In this document: positions 6,289-6,689 of the stretch, in pieces
Layout of the letters: each line of letters opens with the position of its first letter
Position numbering within the stretch: the stretch's first letter is position 1
DNA from: Prevotellaceae bacterium UBA3646
Lineage (GTDB): Bacteria; Bacteroidota; Bacteroidia; Bacteroidales; Bacteroidaceae
Direction: 5' to 3'
Assembly (NCBI GenBank): GCA_002373535.1
Contig: DFKL01000024.1
Coordinates: 1-6,689 of the forward strand
DNA length: 6,689 nt
Program-made: the position numbers and the translations under genes
The notes under the pieces: generated by a model
Databases searched by the model: none
What the model was told of the DNA's origin: nothing
Seen by the model: the letters and a program-made list of their open reading frames with translations, nothing else

Positions 6289-6689
6289 ATGCTGGTAAAG
6301 ACGTATAGCGCTTCGGTCCAGGGCCTGCAGGCCGAGCAGGTGACCATCGAGGTCAATGCCTCGCGGGGCATTCGCTTCATATTGGTAGGTCTGCCTGACA
6401 ATGCCGTAAAGGAAAGTCACGAGCGTATAATGGCTGCACTGGAAAACAGCGGCTTCGACTACCCTTCGCGCCAGATAACCATAAACCTCGCACCTGCCAG
6501 CGTACGCAAGGTAGGCAGCGGTTTTGACCTGCCAATGGCCATTGGAATACTGGCTACATCGGAGAAAGTAGATGCCAGCCGTCTCGACAAGGTGATGATG
6601 GTCGGAGAGCTAAGCCTGGACGGTTCCATACAGCCGGTATGCGGAATTCTGCCCATAGCCATCAAGGCTCGGGCCATGGGGTACGAGGC
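6289..6689 (+). CDS. comM: YifB/ComM family Mg-chelatase-like ATPase, N-terminal part
   Basis: Partial gene: 133 codons from the ATG at 6289 run open to the window end. The fragment is the N-terminal subunit-ChlI / Lon-protease-like domain of the YifB/ComM family: VKTYSASVQGLQAEQVTIEV at 3-22, the VGLPDNAVKESHERI motif at 33-47, INLAPASVRKVGSGFDLPMAIGIL at 65-88 and GELSLDGSIQPVCGILPIAI at 106-125. The AAA+ Walker A/B region and C-terminal domain lie beyond the window. In naturally transformable bacteria ComM is a hexameric helicase that promotes branch migration during integration of incoming DNA; outside those species the role is less clear, so the symbol is by family. It starts one base after the rbfA stop and probably belongs to the aroQ operon. 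Confidence 0.93.
   Translation, partial: MLVKTYSASVQGLQAEQVTIEVNASRGIRFILVGLPDNAVKESHERIMAALENSGFDYPSRQITINLAPASVRKVGSGFDLPMAIGILATSEKVDASRLDKVMMVGELSLDGSIQPVCGILPIAIKARAMGYE

Overview
The window looks like chromosome of a member of the Bacteroidetes, most likely order Bacteroidales (Prevotella or Bacteroides relatives). I infer this from three things. The intergenic spacers carry promoters of the Bacteroidetes primary sigma factor type (TTTG, about 20 bases, TAnnTTTG). Start codons are preceded by A/T-rich leaders rather than clear Shine-Dalgarno sequences. The genes also resemble Bacteroidales families (DUF2490 barrel, DUF4956, the xerD/aroQ divergent pair). Base composition is about half G+C in genes and A/T-rich in spacers, and I saw no insertion sequence, tRNA, rRNA or CRISPR.

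Left block (1-2277, minus strand): a three-gene cassette read right to left. It holds a cytosolic VTC-type polyphosphate polymerase domain protein, a multi-pass DUF4956 membrane protein, and an exported DUF2490 outer-membrane beta-barrel cut by the window edge. The first two are a recurrent bacterial pair resembling the catalytic and membrane parts of the eukaryotic VTC polyphosphate polymerase. This is the least understood and most interesting part of the window.

Middle block (2278-4802): a divergent spacer leads to frr (ribosome recycling factor) and rsgA (30S-maturation GTPase) on the plus strand, with stop and start overlapping. They converge on xerD (minus strand), and rsgA and xerD share a CTAG palindrome as their stop codons.

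Right block (4803-6689): xerD and aroQ diverge from an 88-base spacer in which two well-matched promoters point away from each other with nearly adjacent predicted start sites. The plus-strand run is aroQ (type II 3-dehydroquinate dehydratase), a COMT-like O-methyltransferase, rbfA (30S maturation) and the 5' part of a ComM/YifB ATPase gene. Gaps of -1, 12 and 1 bases indicate one operon. The housekeeping theme is ribosome recycling and small-subunit assembly (frr, rsgA, rbfA), chromosome dimer resolution (xerD), aromatic precursor synthesis (aroQ) and DNA uptake or recombination (comM).
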